A DNA stretch of 64,000 bases from Mycolicibacterium arabiense (GTDB lineage: Bacteria > Actinomycetota > Actinomycetes > Mycobacteriales > Mycobacteriaceae). Every line of letters starts with the position of its first letter. The stretch's first letter is position 1. The notes below the pieces were generated by a model, which saw only the letters and a program-made list of their open reading frames with translations, had not been told where the DNA came from and made no database searches. Positions 39,317 through 47,436 of this stretch are shown piece by piece. The stretch covers positions 2,914,001 to 2,978,000 of the forward strand of contig NZ_AP022593.1 in assembly GCF_010731815.2 (NCBI RefSeq), written 5' to 3'. Made by a program: the position numbers and the translations under genes.

Positions 39317-39396
39317 GGGTCCAGTGTCCAGATCCCGACGGACGTTGGCCATCTGGCCACTGTCGGGGCCGTGCCATCTTCGACACGCTGGTTGTC

Positions 39397-40092
39397 GTGA
39401 CGAATCAGACCAGCAACCCGCCGGCGGCCGATGCAGCCGCCTGGGACCTTCCCGACTCCGACATCTGCACGGCGGCAATGACATTGGTGCACGACGTCTC
39501 GCCCGCATTCCTGACCAACCACTGCGTCCGCAGCTACCTCTTCGGACGCGAACTCGCGGCAAGCACGGGGCTACGGGGCGGTGCCGACTACGACGACGAG
39601 TCACTGTTCCTCGCGTGCATCCTGCACGATCTCGGCATCACCGACCATGCCGCCGGTGACCAGCGGTTCGAAGTCGAAGGAGCCGACGCCGCCGCGCGGT
39701 TCCTGCGGGGACACGGCATGCCCGACGACCGGGTGGAACCGGTGTGGCAGTCCATTGCACTGCACACCAGCCTCGGCCTGGCGCAACGCTTCGGAACCGT
39801 GCAGGAACTCTCGTTCCGCGGAATCTCGCTGGACATCGACGGCTCCGAGAAAGACGCTTTGCCAAACGGTTTCGCCGACCGGGTACATGCCAGCTGGCCA
39901 CGCCACGATCTCGGCTACGCCATCGCCGATTCGATCGCCGAGGGCACGCGGGCCAATCCCCTGAAGGCGCCGCCATTCTCGTTGCCCGCGCACCTGCACG
40001 AGGCGATCAACGGAACCTCGATCGCCTTCCTCGACGTCGTGGCCAACAACGGCTGGGGCGATCGACCACTCGTCAACGCCCCCGCCCGATGA
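39397..40092 (+). CDS. HD-domain hydrolase, cyanamide-hydratase-like
   Basis: This 231-residue protein has a metal-binding HD domain: NHCVRSYLFG near residue 47 gives the first His, ACILHDLGITDH near 75 the HD pair, and SIALHTSLG near 115 a further His. The order of these motifs, and RFEVEGADAAARFLRGHG between them, closely follows HD-type cyanamide hydratases that turn cyanamide into urea. The true substrate is not proven. It is the first gene of a plus-strand group with two DJ-1/PfpI proteins. GTG 39397 is used. Confidence 0.75.
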   Translation: MTNQTSNPPAADAAAWDLPDSDICTAAMTLVHDVSPAFLTNHCVRSYLFGRELAASTGLRGGADYDDESLFLACILHDLGITDHAAGDQRFEVEGADAAARFLRGHGMPDDRVEPVWQSIALHTSLGLAQRFGTVQELSFRGISLDIDGSEKDALPNGFADRVHASWPRHDLGYAIADSIAEGTRANPLKAPPFSLPAHLHEAINGTSIAFLDVVANNGWGDRPLVNAPAR

Positions 40093-40121
40093 CCCACACC
40101 GAACATCCAAGGAGACACGAC

Positions 40122-40853
40122 ATGACCGACACTGCAACCTCTTTCGCCTATGACACCGAACTACCCCCGGTGAACGTGGCCATCCTGGTGTGCCCCGGGT
40201 ACATGCCCGTCGACATCATCGGCATCCACACCGTCTTCGGCACCACCCCCAACGCGACCGTGCACCTGGTGTGGAAGAACCTCGACGAGGTCATCGGCTT
40301 CCCGACGTTCCCCACCCGCCCGACCACCACCTTCGCCGAGTGTCCGCAGGACCTCGACGTCATCTGGACCGGCGCGGTGTCCCCCGAGATCTTCGACGAT
40401 CGGGAGACGCTCGACTTTCTCGCCGACCGCGGCAGCCGTGCCCGCTGGGTCGGCGGCAACTGCGGCGGGACGCTGCTGCTGGGCGCGGCAGGCCTGCTGA
40501 GCGGCTACCGCGCCACCAGCAACTTCCAGCAGAAGCACCTGCTGCCCCACTTCGGGGCGACGATCGCCGACGGCAACGTCGTCGTCGACCGCAACCGCAT
40601 CACGGCGGGGCCACTCACCGGGAGCGTCGAAGCTGCGCTGTGGTTGGCCCGGGAGTTCTACGGCGAGGACGCAGCGCGCGAGATGGAACTGCAGGCCGAG
40701 TACGCACCCCAACCGCTCTTCGGCGTCGGCCGCCCCGACCTGGCAGGGCCGGAACTCACGCAGCGCGCACTCGATCACGGCGCCGGGTTCGCCAAGCCCT
40801 ATGAAGAGGCAGTCATGCGGGCTGCCGAACGGCTCGGCGCAGTGGCGGTCTGA
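40122..40853 (+). CDS. DJ-1/PfpI protein, isonitrile-hydratase-like
   Basis: This 243-residue DJ-1/PfpI-fold protein has the nucleophile elbow WVGGNCGGTLLLGAAGLLSG near residue 105 and RATSNFQQKHLL, the pattern of bacterial isonitrile hydratases that convert isonitriles to N-formamides. There is no C-terminal AraC domain. AAGGAG lies about 9 bp before ATG 40122. The next DJ-1 gene begins 4 bp after its stop. Confidence 0.78.
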   Translation: MTDTATSFAYDTELPPVNVAILVCPGYMPVDIIGIHTVFGTTPNATVHLVWKNLDEVIGFPTFPTRPTTTFAECPQDLDVIWTGAVSPEIFDDRETLDFLADRGSRARWVGGNCGGTLLLGAAGLLSGYRATSNFQQKHLLPHFGATIADGNVVVDRNRITAGPLTGSVEAALWLAREFYGEDAAREMELQAEYAPQPLFGVGRPDLAGPELTQRALDHGAGFAKPYEEAVMRAAERLGAVAV

Positions 40854-40856
40854 CCG

Positions 40857-41513
40857 ATGCATGCGCAGATCGTGCTGTTCGACGGGTTCGACCCGCTCGA
40901 CGTCGTCGCCCCGTTCGAGGTGCTCGTCGCCGGCAGCGACGCGGTCGGCGGCGAACTCGAGGTCGAACTGGTGTCCGCGGAGGGGCCACGCACGGTGGTC
41001 AGCGGCTCCCGCGGGCTGACGTTGCAGGCCACGGCCCGCCTCGACCCGGCCAAACCCGGGTACGTGATCGTGCCCGGCGCGGCCGGTCCGATCGAGGGCG
41101 ATCCGGACGAGGGCGTGGAGACCATCCCTGTGCTGCTCGCCCGGTTCGGCGAGACCGAGGCGGTGCCGCTGATCCGCCGGGCGTTCGAGGAGCCGGACGT
41201 CACGGTCGCCACCGTCTGCGGCGGGTCCCTTGCCCTGGCGATGGCCGGCCTGCTGGAGGGCAGGCACGCCAACACCCATCACCTCGGCGTCGACGTGCTG
41301 GAGGCCACCGGCGCAATCCCGGTGCGGGCCAGGGTCGTCGACGACGGCGATCTCGTCACCGCGGGCGGTGTGACGTCGGGCCTCGATCTCGCGCTGCACC
41401 TGCTCGACCGCAGCTACGGCCCCCGGGTCGCGATCGCCGTCGAGGAACTGTTCGCCTACGAGCGGCGCGGCACGGTGTGGACCGACACCGGCCGGGAACC
41501 GAAGCCGACGTGA
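40857..41513 (+). CDS. DJ-1/PfpI-family protein
   Basis: This second DJ-1/PfpI-fold protein has 218 residues. It begins with IVLFDGFDPLDVVAPFEVL, and its nucleophile Cys lies in VATVCGGSLALAMAGLLEG near residue 121, followed by ANTHHLGVD. It is distantly related to the preceding gene. This subgroup contains isonitrile hydratase-like and ThiJ-like enzymes and regulators without their DNA-binding part. It is tightly spaced with its neighbours. Confidence 0.8.
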   Translation: MHAQIVLFDGFDPLDVVAPFEVLVAGSDAVGGELEVELVSAEGPRTVVSGSRGLTLQATARLDPAKPGYVIVPGAAGPIEGDPDEGVETIPVLLARFGETEAVPLIRRAFEEPDVTVATVCGGSLALAMAGLLEGRHANTHHLGVDVLEATGAIPVRARVVDDGDLVTAGGVTSGLDLALHLLDRSYGPRVAIAVEELFAYERRGTVWTDTGREPKPT

Positions 41514-41845
41514 CGGCCAGTGTGGTCGGCGAGTGGGACGTCACCATCAAGACACCCGTGGGCTCGCTGCACGTCGTCTACGACTTCAGACCTGTGGTCG
41601 ACGTCGATGGAGTCGAGCGCGACGGCGCGGTGACCGGCACCGCGGCGGGCAAGGGCGAGACGGTGCCGTTGACCGACGTCGTCGTCGAGGACGGACGGGT
41701 CCGCTGGCGGCAGACGGTGACCAAGCCCATGCGCCTGAAACTGGAGTTCGACGTCGAGGTGGTCGGCGACCGGCTCACGGGGCACTCCCGTGCCGGACGG
41801 CTGCCGCGATCGGCGGTCGCCGGGGTGCGCCGGGTCAGACCGTGA
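41510..41845 (+). CDS. Small conserved protein coupled to the DJ-1 genes
   Basis: This 111-residue predicted all-beta protein (VVGEWDVTIKTPVGSLHVVYDF, GRVRWRQTVTKPMRLKLEFDVEV) is compatible with a small calycin-like barrel. GTG 41510 overlaps the DJ-1 stop by 4 bp (GTGA), so it is translationally coupled and belongs to the operon. No family was recognised with confidence. The end overlaps the convergent alcohol dehydrogenase by 11 bp. Confidence 0.62.
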   Translation: MTASVVGEWDVTIKTPVGSLHVVYDFRPVVDVDGVERDGAVTGTAAGKGETVPLTDVVVEDGRVRWRQTVTKPMRLKLEFDVEVVGDRLTGHSRAGRLPRSAVAGVRRVRP

Positions 41846-42848
41846 GCACCATCCGGTAGCGCGCCTTACCGGAGTCCATCGCCGCGTACGCCTCGGCGGC
41901 CTCGGACAGCGGCCGCTCCTCGATCATCGCCCGCACGCCGGTCTGGAGCGCGAAGTGCATGGTCTCCTCGACGTCGCGTGAGGTGCCCGAGGGGTGGCCG
42001 GTGACCGACAGGCCCGAGTTGATCAGGTCGAGCGGGCTGATCGGCAGGTTGTCGGGTGTGACGCCGATGACGACGAGTTCACCCTCGGGGCCAAGGCCGC
42101 CGATGGTCGCCGCCATCGCCTCGGAGTTGGCGGCCGTCGCGAGCACGACCCGGGCGCCGCCGAGTTTCTGCAGCTCCTCCGACACGTCGGACGCGTTGGA
42201 GTCCACGTAGTGGTGTGCGCCCAGGTCCTTTGCGTCCTGCGCCTTGCCCTCGCCGCGGGCGATCGCGACGGTCTCGAAGCCCATCGCGCGGGCGAATTGC
42301 ACGCCCAGATGGCCGAGCCCACCCACGCCGAGCACGGCAACCAGGTCACCGGCCTTGGCGCGGGTGTTCCGTAGCCCGTTGAACGTGGTCACGCCTGCGC
42401 AGCCCATCGGCGCGGCCTCGACGAACGAGAGCCCCTCGGGGATGCGGGCCAGCGCGGTGGCGGGCGCGGTGAACGACTCGGCGTATCCGCCGGGGTAGCT
42501 CAGGCTGGGAGTCTGCCCGCGGACGCATTGCATGAAGTAGCCCTGCCGACACGGGATGCAGCGGTTGCAGTTGCCACCGAACCATCCCACGGCCACGCGG
42601 TCACCGACGGCGAAGTCCTCGACGCCGTCGCCCACCTCGGCGATGGTGCCTGCCACCTCGTGTCCCGGGGTGATCGGCCACGACAGACCGGGGAAGCCGC
42701 CGTTGACGAAGGCGTGGTCGGTGCCGCAGACCCCGCACGCGGCCACGGCAATGCGAACGTGATCGCGCGGCGGTGACGTGGTCTCGACGTCGGCGAGCGT
42801 CAGCGCTGCACCTGCGGACGGGACGTGAACGGCTTTGTGCGTCGGCAT
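41835..42848 (-). CDS. Zinc-dependent alcohol dehydrogenase (MDR superfamily)
   Basis: This 337-residue enzyme has the catalytic zinc ligands in ACGVCGTDH and TPGHEVAG, the structural zinc loop CNRCIPCRQGYFMQC (four Cys), and the Rossmann motif VLGVGGLGHLGVQFA near residue 170. It oxidises alcohols or reduces aldehydes with NAD(P). ATG 42848 fits the family N-terminus. It is divergent from the DedA gene and convergent with the DJ-1 group. Confidence 0.93.
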   Translation of the reverse strand: MPTHKAVHVPSAGAALTLADVETTSPPRDHVRIAVAACGVCGTDHAFVNGGFPGLSWPITPGHEVAGTIAEVGDGVEDFAVGDRVAVGWFGGNCNRCIPCRQGYFMQCVRGQTPSLSYPGGYAESFTAPATALARIPEGLSFVEAAPMGCAGVTTFNGLRNTRAKAGDLVAVLGVGGLGHLGVQFARAMGFETVAIARGEGKAQDAKDLGAHHYVDSNASDVSEELQKLGGARVVLATAANSEAMAATIGGLGPEGELVVIGVTPDNLPISPLDLINSGLSVTGHPSGTSRDVEETMHFALQTGVRAMIEERPLSEAAEAYAAMDSGKARYRMVLTV

Positions 42849-42948
42849 GCCGCCGACATTAATGGTGCAGGCCCGTGCATGTATTGCATCCAGCTGGAAG
42901 AACTCGCCTGTGAATGTCCTCATCGTCGCGCCGGTATCTTTGTCTGCC

Positions 42949-43647
42949 ATGACCACCACGACGCTGGCGTTGATGCCGGACTACATGGATCCGCTCAACC
43001 TCATCGGCTACTTCGGCGCGTGGGCGCTGGTCGGCATCCTGTTCGTGGTCTTCGTCGAATCGGGCGTGCTCTTCCCGATCCTGCCCGGCGACTCGCTGCT
43101 GTTCGTGGCTGGAATGCTGGCCGCGGGCCACGCCGCCCAGAGCGCCTCGGCGGAGACGAACTTCCAGCTGTGGCAGTTGCTGGTGTTCATCCCGCTGGCC
43201 GCGATCCTCGGCGGCCAGGTCGGCTATTGGATCGGCCGCAGCATCGGGACGTCGATGTTCAAGCCCAACGCCCGCTTCCTCAAGCAGAAGTACCTCGACG
43301 AGGCGCACCTGTTCTTCGAGCAGCGCGGCCCGTTCGCCATCGTCCTGGCCCGGTTCGTCCCGATCGTGCGGACCCTGGCGCCCATCACGGCAGGCGCCGC
43401 GCGGATGAACTACGGCGCGTTCGCGTTCTGGAACATCCTCGGCGCGGTGATCTGGGGCGTCGGGCTCGTGCTGCTCGGCTTCTGGCTGGGCAGCTTCGAG
43501 ATCGTCCAAAAGATGCTCGAGCCCATCTTCATCGGGATCGTCCTGCTCTCGGTGCTCCCGATCTTCATCGAGTGGTTCAAGCGACGCCGCGAGGCCCGCC
43601 GCAGGGGCGCGCTGCCCGGCGAGCCGGCCCCCGGCGAGGCCGTCTAG
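42949..43647 (+). CDS. DedA-family membrane protein
   Basis: This 232-residue SNARE-associated/DedA protein has about five helices. Conserved features are ESGVLFPILPGDSLLF, GGQVGYWIGRSIG, FFEQRGPFAIVLARFVPIVRTLAPITAG and MNYGAFAFWN. DedA proteins act as lipid (undecaprenyl-phosphate or phospholipid) transporters and support membrane homeostasis. It is the Rv0364 homologue. ATG 42949 fits the family. Its TAG shares CTAG (43644-43647) with the convergent LLM gene. Confidence 0.92.
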   Translation: MTTTTLALMPDYMDPLNLIGYFGAWALVGILFVVFVESGVLFPILPGDSLLFVAGMLAAGHAAQSASAETNFQLWQLLVFIPLAAILGGQVGYWIGRSIGTSMFKPNARFLKQKYLDEAHLFFEQRGPFAIVLARFVPIVRTLAPITAGAARMNYGAFAFWNILGAVIWGVGLVLLGFWLGSFEIVQKMLEPIFIGIVLLSVLPIFIEWFKRRREARRRGALPGEPAPGEAV

Positions 43648-44582
43648 ACCAGGTCCATCTCGGAGGCGAGTTCCCGCAGCGCGGGGCGGGGATCGGCCAT
43701 CGGGTTGTCGCCGAGCACCTGCAGCACCACGTGATCGGCGCCGGCGTCGAGGTGCGCCTTCACCGACGCGGCCGCCGCGGGCACCGAGCCCATCCCGACG
43801 ATCGCCTTCGCGAGCTTGTCGGAGCCGCCGTGCACCAGGTCGGACTCGTCGAAGCCCTGCCGCAGCCACGAATTCCGGTAGTTCGGCAGGCCGCTGTAGA
43901 CGTTGAGGTGCTGGTGCGCCCACTGCAGTTGCTCCTCCGGCGACCCGCCGACGGTGACGGCCTGCTCGGAGACGATCCACTTGTCCGGGCCGAGGATGTC
44001 GCGGGTGACGCGGGTCTGCTCGGGCAGCACCAGGTAGGGGTGGGCGCCGTCGGCGTGCGTGCCGGACAGCTCGATCATCTTCGGTCCGAGCGCGGCCAGT
44101 AGCCGCACCGGCCGACCGGAGCCGGGCTCGATGACCTCGGGGACCGCCGCCATCTTCTCGAGGTAGTCGCGCATCGTGGCCAGCGGCTTGGAGTAGGTGC
44201 CGCCCATGCCGTGCTCGACGAGCGGGGCGTGGCTGACGCCGAGGCCGAGCATGAACCGGCGCGGGAACAGCGAGCTGATCGTGCGCGCACCGGTCTCGGC
44301 CGCCGACGGGATGCGCACGTGGATGTTGGCGATGCCGGTGCCGACCACGAGTCGCTCGGTGGCGCTGAGGAAGGCCAGCGACTGCGTCAGGCACTCCTTG
44401 CCGGTGACCTCGGGGATGAACAGCGATCCGAAGCCGAGGGATTCGATCTCCTGGGCCACCTCGATGGCGTCGGGCATCGCCCAGGTCTCGCTGGCCCACC
44501 ACACGCCGATGCGGCTGGGGAAGTCGACGGGCGGACGAGGCGAACTGCTCGGTGAGTCGGTCACCCCCACGATGCTAGGCAC
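43644..44582 (-). CDS. LLM-class, probably F420-dependent oxidoreductase
   Basis: This 312-residue TIM-barrel protein of the luciferase-like superfamily has RIGVWWASETW, FGSLFIPEVTGKECLTQ, VGTGIANIHVR, RFMLGLGVSHAPL and RLLAALGPKMIELSG, which fit the mycobacterial F420-dependent group (TIGR03620-like). Start candidates are GTG 44582 and GTG 44564. It is the last gene of the three-gene Rieske operon and could supply or remove electrons for the same pathway. Confidence 0.84.
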   Translation of the reverse strand: MPSIVGVTDSPSSSPRPPVDFPSRIGVWWASETWAMPDAIEVAQEIESLGFGSLFIPEVTGKECLTQSLAFLSATERLVVGTGIANIHVRIPSAAETGARTISSLFPRRFMLGLGVSHAPLVEHGMGGTYSKPLATMRDYLEKMAAVPEVIEPGSGRPVRLLAALGPKMIELSGTHADGAHPYLVLPEQTRVTRDILGPDKWIVSEQAVTVGGSPEEQLQWAHQHLNVYSGLPNYRNSWLRQGFDESDLVHGGSDKLAKAIVGMGSVPAAAASVKAHLDAGADHVVLQVLGDNPMADPRPALRELASEMDLV

Positions 44583-44606
44583 CCCGCCGCGGCGGCCGGG
44601 CAGCGG

Positions 44607-45689
44607 CTACGTGACGAAGCGTCCCGCGAATCCGCGCAGCGGGAGGTCGGCGCTGGTGAGTAGTCCGGGCGGCGCGGCCACCACCGAGGCGAGCGAGTTG
44701 AGGGCGGGCAGGCCGGTCACCGTCATGCCGATCGAGGCGAAGTTCGCCGGATCCGACAGGTCCACACCGGGTTTCGGAAAGATCATGTGCTTGTTGTAGA
44801 TGCACGGGTCACCCTTGATCTGCGTGATGTAGCAGCCCTTGATGTCCCAGCTGGGGTCGGTGTGCGGGGTCATCTGCCACTCGAGGTGGGTTTCGACGCG
44901 CGGCACGCCGTCGACCATGCCCTGGTACTTCAGGTAGTTGCCGCCCAGCGAGCCCTTCGGCAGCTGATACCAACCGAGGTCGACGTCCTTGGTGCAGGCG
45001 CCGAGTTCGTAGCTGAACTTCACCTCGTCGAGTTCGAGGCCGAAGCAGTCGGCCATCATCAGCACGCTGTCGGCGAAGACGCGGGTGTACTTCTCCAGCT
45101 TGCCGGGGATCGCGGGGTCGTCGACGGGTTGGCCGTAGCCGACCTCGATCCAGGTGTCCCTGCTGTGGTGACACGACACGTCGACGGACTCGATGGTCGT
45201 GACGTTCTCGATCTCGGCGACGTCGGCCGAACAGACCACGCCGAGGATCTGGTTGACGCCCGGGTTCATCCCGGTGCCGTAGAACGTCGACCCGCCCTTC
45301 TCGCACGCCTCGCGGAGCAGTTGGCTGACCGGCTTGCCCGACGGGTGCGGGTGGTTCGCGTCGCGGTGCCAGCCGGTGATCCAGTCGGCCGTGGTGACGA
45401 CGTTGATGCCGGCTTCGAGCACCTTCACGTAGAGGTCCTCGTCGGGGAACACGCCGTGGAAGGTCAGCACGTCGGGCTTGGCGGCGATGATCTCCTCGAC
45501 GGTGCCGGTGGCAGTCACGCCCAGCGGGTCGACGCCGACGATCTCACCGGCGTCGCGGCCGACCTTCTCCGTTGTGTAGCAATGCAATCCGACGAGTTCG
45601 ATGTCGCTGCGGTGCCGGATGCGCTTGATCATCTCGGAGCCGACGTTGCCCGTCGCCACCTGGAAGACGCGAACTGGTTTCGTGGTCAC
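44607..45689 (-). CDS. Dihydrodipicolinate-reductase-like NAD(P)-binding oxidoreductase
   Basis: This 360-residue protein begins with the Rossmann motif VFQVATGNVGSEM, and DVLTFHGVFPDEDL and FYGTGMNPGVNQ follow. This is the group of DapB-like or amine-dehydrogenase-like proteins frequent in mycobacteria, where they often accompany steroid or lipid catabolism genes. The substrate is unknown. GTG 45689 lies 6 bp after the Rieske gene stop. Confidence 0.8.
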   Translation of the reverse strand: MTTKPVRVFQVATGNVGSEMIKRIRHRSDIELVGLHCYTTEKVGRDAGEIVGVDPLGVTATGTVEEIIAAKPDVLTFHGVFPDEDLYVKVLEAGINVVTTADWITGWHRDANHPHPSGKPVSQLLREACEKGGSTFYGTGMNPGVNQILGVVCSADVAEIENVTTIESVDVSCHHSRDTWIEVGYGQPVDDPAIPGKLEKYTRVFADSVLMMADCFGLELDEVKFSYELGACTKDVDLGWYQLPKGSLGGNYLKYQGMVDGVPRVETHLEWQMTPHTDPSWDIKGCYITQIKGDPCIYNKHMIFPKPGVDLSDPANFASIGMTVTGLPALNSLASVVAAPPGLLTSADLPLRGFAGRFVT

Positions 45690-45695
45690 TGGCGG

Positions 45696-46736
45696 TCAGC
45701 CCTTCTGATCGATGGCTCGCTCTTGAACGGGAATGAGGTCCGCGGCGTTGCCGCCGCGGCCGTCGGGATAGAACTGCATGGCCCACTTGCGAATTGCGGT
45801 GAAGCCCTCGTACTCCGACGTGGAGAGCGCAGGCGGGTCCGAATAGCGCTGGTGGCTCCAGATGTGGACGTCCTGGGCGAACTGCCGGATGACCTCGTTG
45901 CCGAAGTCGACGGCCTTCTGCTCGTGGCGGGGGCTGTCCTTGCCGGGCGTGCGCCCGATGTAGACCATGAACCGGACGTCGGAGGTGCGGTCGTCGACCG
46001 GGGTGATCGCCGAGATGGTGCGGTTGTCGACCATCCCCCAGCTCTTGGTGACCGCGATGCCGAGCCCGCCGTTGATCGCCTCGACGCCGCTGCGCACGTC
46101 GTCGATGCTCTGGTCCTCGTCGCCCTCGAAGGTGATCGTGAAGTCGACGTAAGAAACGGGTTCGGCGAAGTCGTGGCGGGTGAACACCGGCACGATGGGC
46201 GTCTCGTGCACGTACTTGAAGTGCGCGAAGTCCACGCCGTTCTCCAGCACGTACTGCGGATGCATCTCCAGCGCTTCGCGGTACAGGCGCTGCTGCGGGT
46301 AGTAGTCGGCGGCGCTGCTGCCGTCGGCGAAGCTGGCGAACACGTCGGGTGCGTCGAAGAACGGCTCGCGGCCCTCGACGTCGTGCCAGACGTAGATGGC
46401 CTCGTTGCGTTCGGCGACGGGGTAGGTGCGCATCCGGCGTCCGCGGTTGGGCCTGGGCTCGTAGGGGATGCAGACGTTGCGGCCCTCGTCGTTCCACTGC
46501 CAGCCGTGGAAGGGGCACTGGATGACCTCGCCGACGACGTGGCCGCCGAAGCCGAGGTGCGCGCCCAGGTGTTCGCAGTAGGCGTTCATGACGGTGACCC
46601 GGCCGGACTCCGAGCGCCACGCGACCATCTCGGTGTCGAAGTACTTCATCGCGTGCACGGCGCCGACCTCGACCTGATCCGACCACGCGACCTGGAACCA
46701 GCCGGTCGGTTTCATCGAGAGCGGCGGTTTGGCCAT
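45696..46736 (-). CDS. Rieske non-haem iron oxygenase (KshA-like)
   Basis: This 346-residue oxygenase alpha subunit has the Rieske [2Fe-2S] ligands in CEHLGAHLGFGG (near residue 60) and CPFHGWQW (near 80), and the mononuclear iron site in NGVDFAHFKYVHET near 160. The plan equals that of 3-ketosteroid 9-alpha-hydroxylase oxygenase and related mycobacterial enzymes. A separate reductase is needed and is not in the window. It is the first gene of an operon divergent from tetR, with a 24-bp palindrome between them. ATG 46736 is used. Confidence 0.92.
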   Translation of the reverse strand: MAKPPLSMKPTGWFQVAWSDQVEVGAVHAMKYFDTEMVAWRSESGRVTVMNAYCEHLGAHLGFGGHVVGEVIQCPFHGWQWNDEGRNVCIPYEPRPNRGRRMRTYPVAERNEAIYVWHDVEGREPFFDAPDVFASFADGSSAADYYPQQRLYREALEMHPQYVLENGVDFAHFKYVHETPIVPVFTRHDFAEPVSYVDFTITFEGDEDQSIDDVRSGVEAINGGLGIAVTKSWGMVDNRTISAITPVDDRTSDVRFMVYIGRTPGKDSPRHEQKAVDFGNEVIRQFAQDVHIWSHQRYSDPPALSTSEYEGFTAIRKWAMQFYPDGRGGNAADLIPVQERAIDQKG

Positions 46737-46744
46737 GTCGACAA

Positions 46745-46768
46745 GAATCACAGAGGCCTCTATGATTC
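46745..46768. promoter_or_regulatory. 24-bp near-perfect palindrome, TetR operator
   Basis: The half-sites GAATCACAGAGG (46745-46756) and CCTCTATGATTC (46757-46768) are complementary at 11 of 12 positions. The palindrome lies between the Rieske start (46736) and the tetR start and includes TATGAT (46761-46766), a good -10 box for tetR. Binding would block both promoters. Confidence 0.82.
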
Positions 46769-46773
46769 GTCAA

Positions 46774-47436
46774 GTGGTGGAACCGATGACGCAGACGACC
46801 GCGCCACGACGCACCAACCGTCGCGGCCAGGCCACCCGCGACGCGATGCTCGACGCGGCGCTGCGCGCGCTGGCCACCGGCGACGTCGCCGCAGCGTCGG
46901 CCAATCGGATCGCCAAGGACGCCGGCGCCACCTGGGGCGCGGTGAAGTATCAGTTCGGCGACATCGACGGGCTGTGGGCCGCAGTGCTGCAGCGCACCGC
47001 GGAACGTCGCGGCCAGCTCGAGCCGGCGCACTTCGCCCGGGCGCTTACGTCGACGGCGGCACCCGAGGCGCCGCTGAGCGAGCGCGTCGCCGCGATCATC
47101 GACGTGCTGTTCGACGGGTTGTCCGCACCCGACTCACGCGCCATCGAGACGTTGCGCGCCGCCCTCCCCCGCGACGGCGCGGAACTCGAGCGGCTCTACC
47201 CACGCACCTCAGCCGAGCTGCAGTCGTGGGGCCGCAGCTGGATCGAGGCGTGCCAGACCGCGTTCGCCGACGTCGACGTCGACCCGGAACGGGTCCGCGA
47301 GGTCGCGTCGTTCATCCCGGGCGCCATGCGCGGCCTGGTCTCCGAACGGCAACTCGGTTCCTACTACGACCTCGACCTGGCCCGGCGGGGCCTGACCGGT
47401 GCGATCGTCACCTACCTGCAGCACTCTCGGGGCTAG
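46774..47436 (+). CDS. TetR-family transcriptional regulator
   Basis: The protein has about 220 residues. The N-terminal helix-turn-helix reads ATRDAMLDAALRAL, then SANRIAKDAGATWGAVKYQFGD. The frame opens earlier, but ATG 46762 lies inside the operator. GTG 46774 sits 8 bp after the -10 box TATGAT and suits a leaderless mRNA; ATG 46786 is the other option. It most likely represses itself and the Rieske operon in response to a pathway compound. Confidence 0.88.
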   Translation: MVEPMTQTTAPRRTNRRGQATRDAMLDAALRALATGDVAAASANRIAKDAGATWGAVKYQFGDIDGLWAAVLQRTAERRGQLEPAHFARALTSTAAPEAPLSERVAAIIDVLFDGLSAPDSRAIETLRAALPRDGAELERLYPRTSAELQSWGRSWIEACQTAFADVDVDPERVREVASFIPGAMRGLVSERQLGSYYDLDLARRGLTGAIVTYLQHSRG

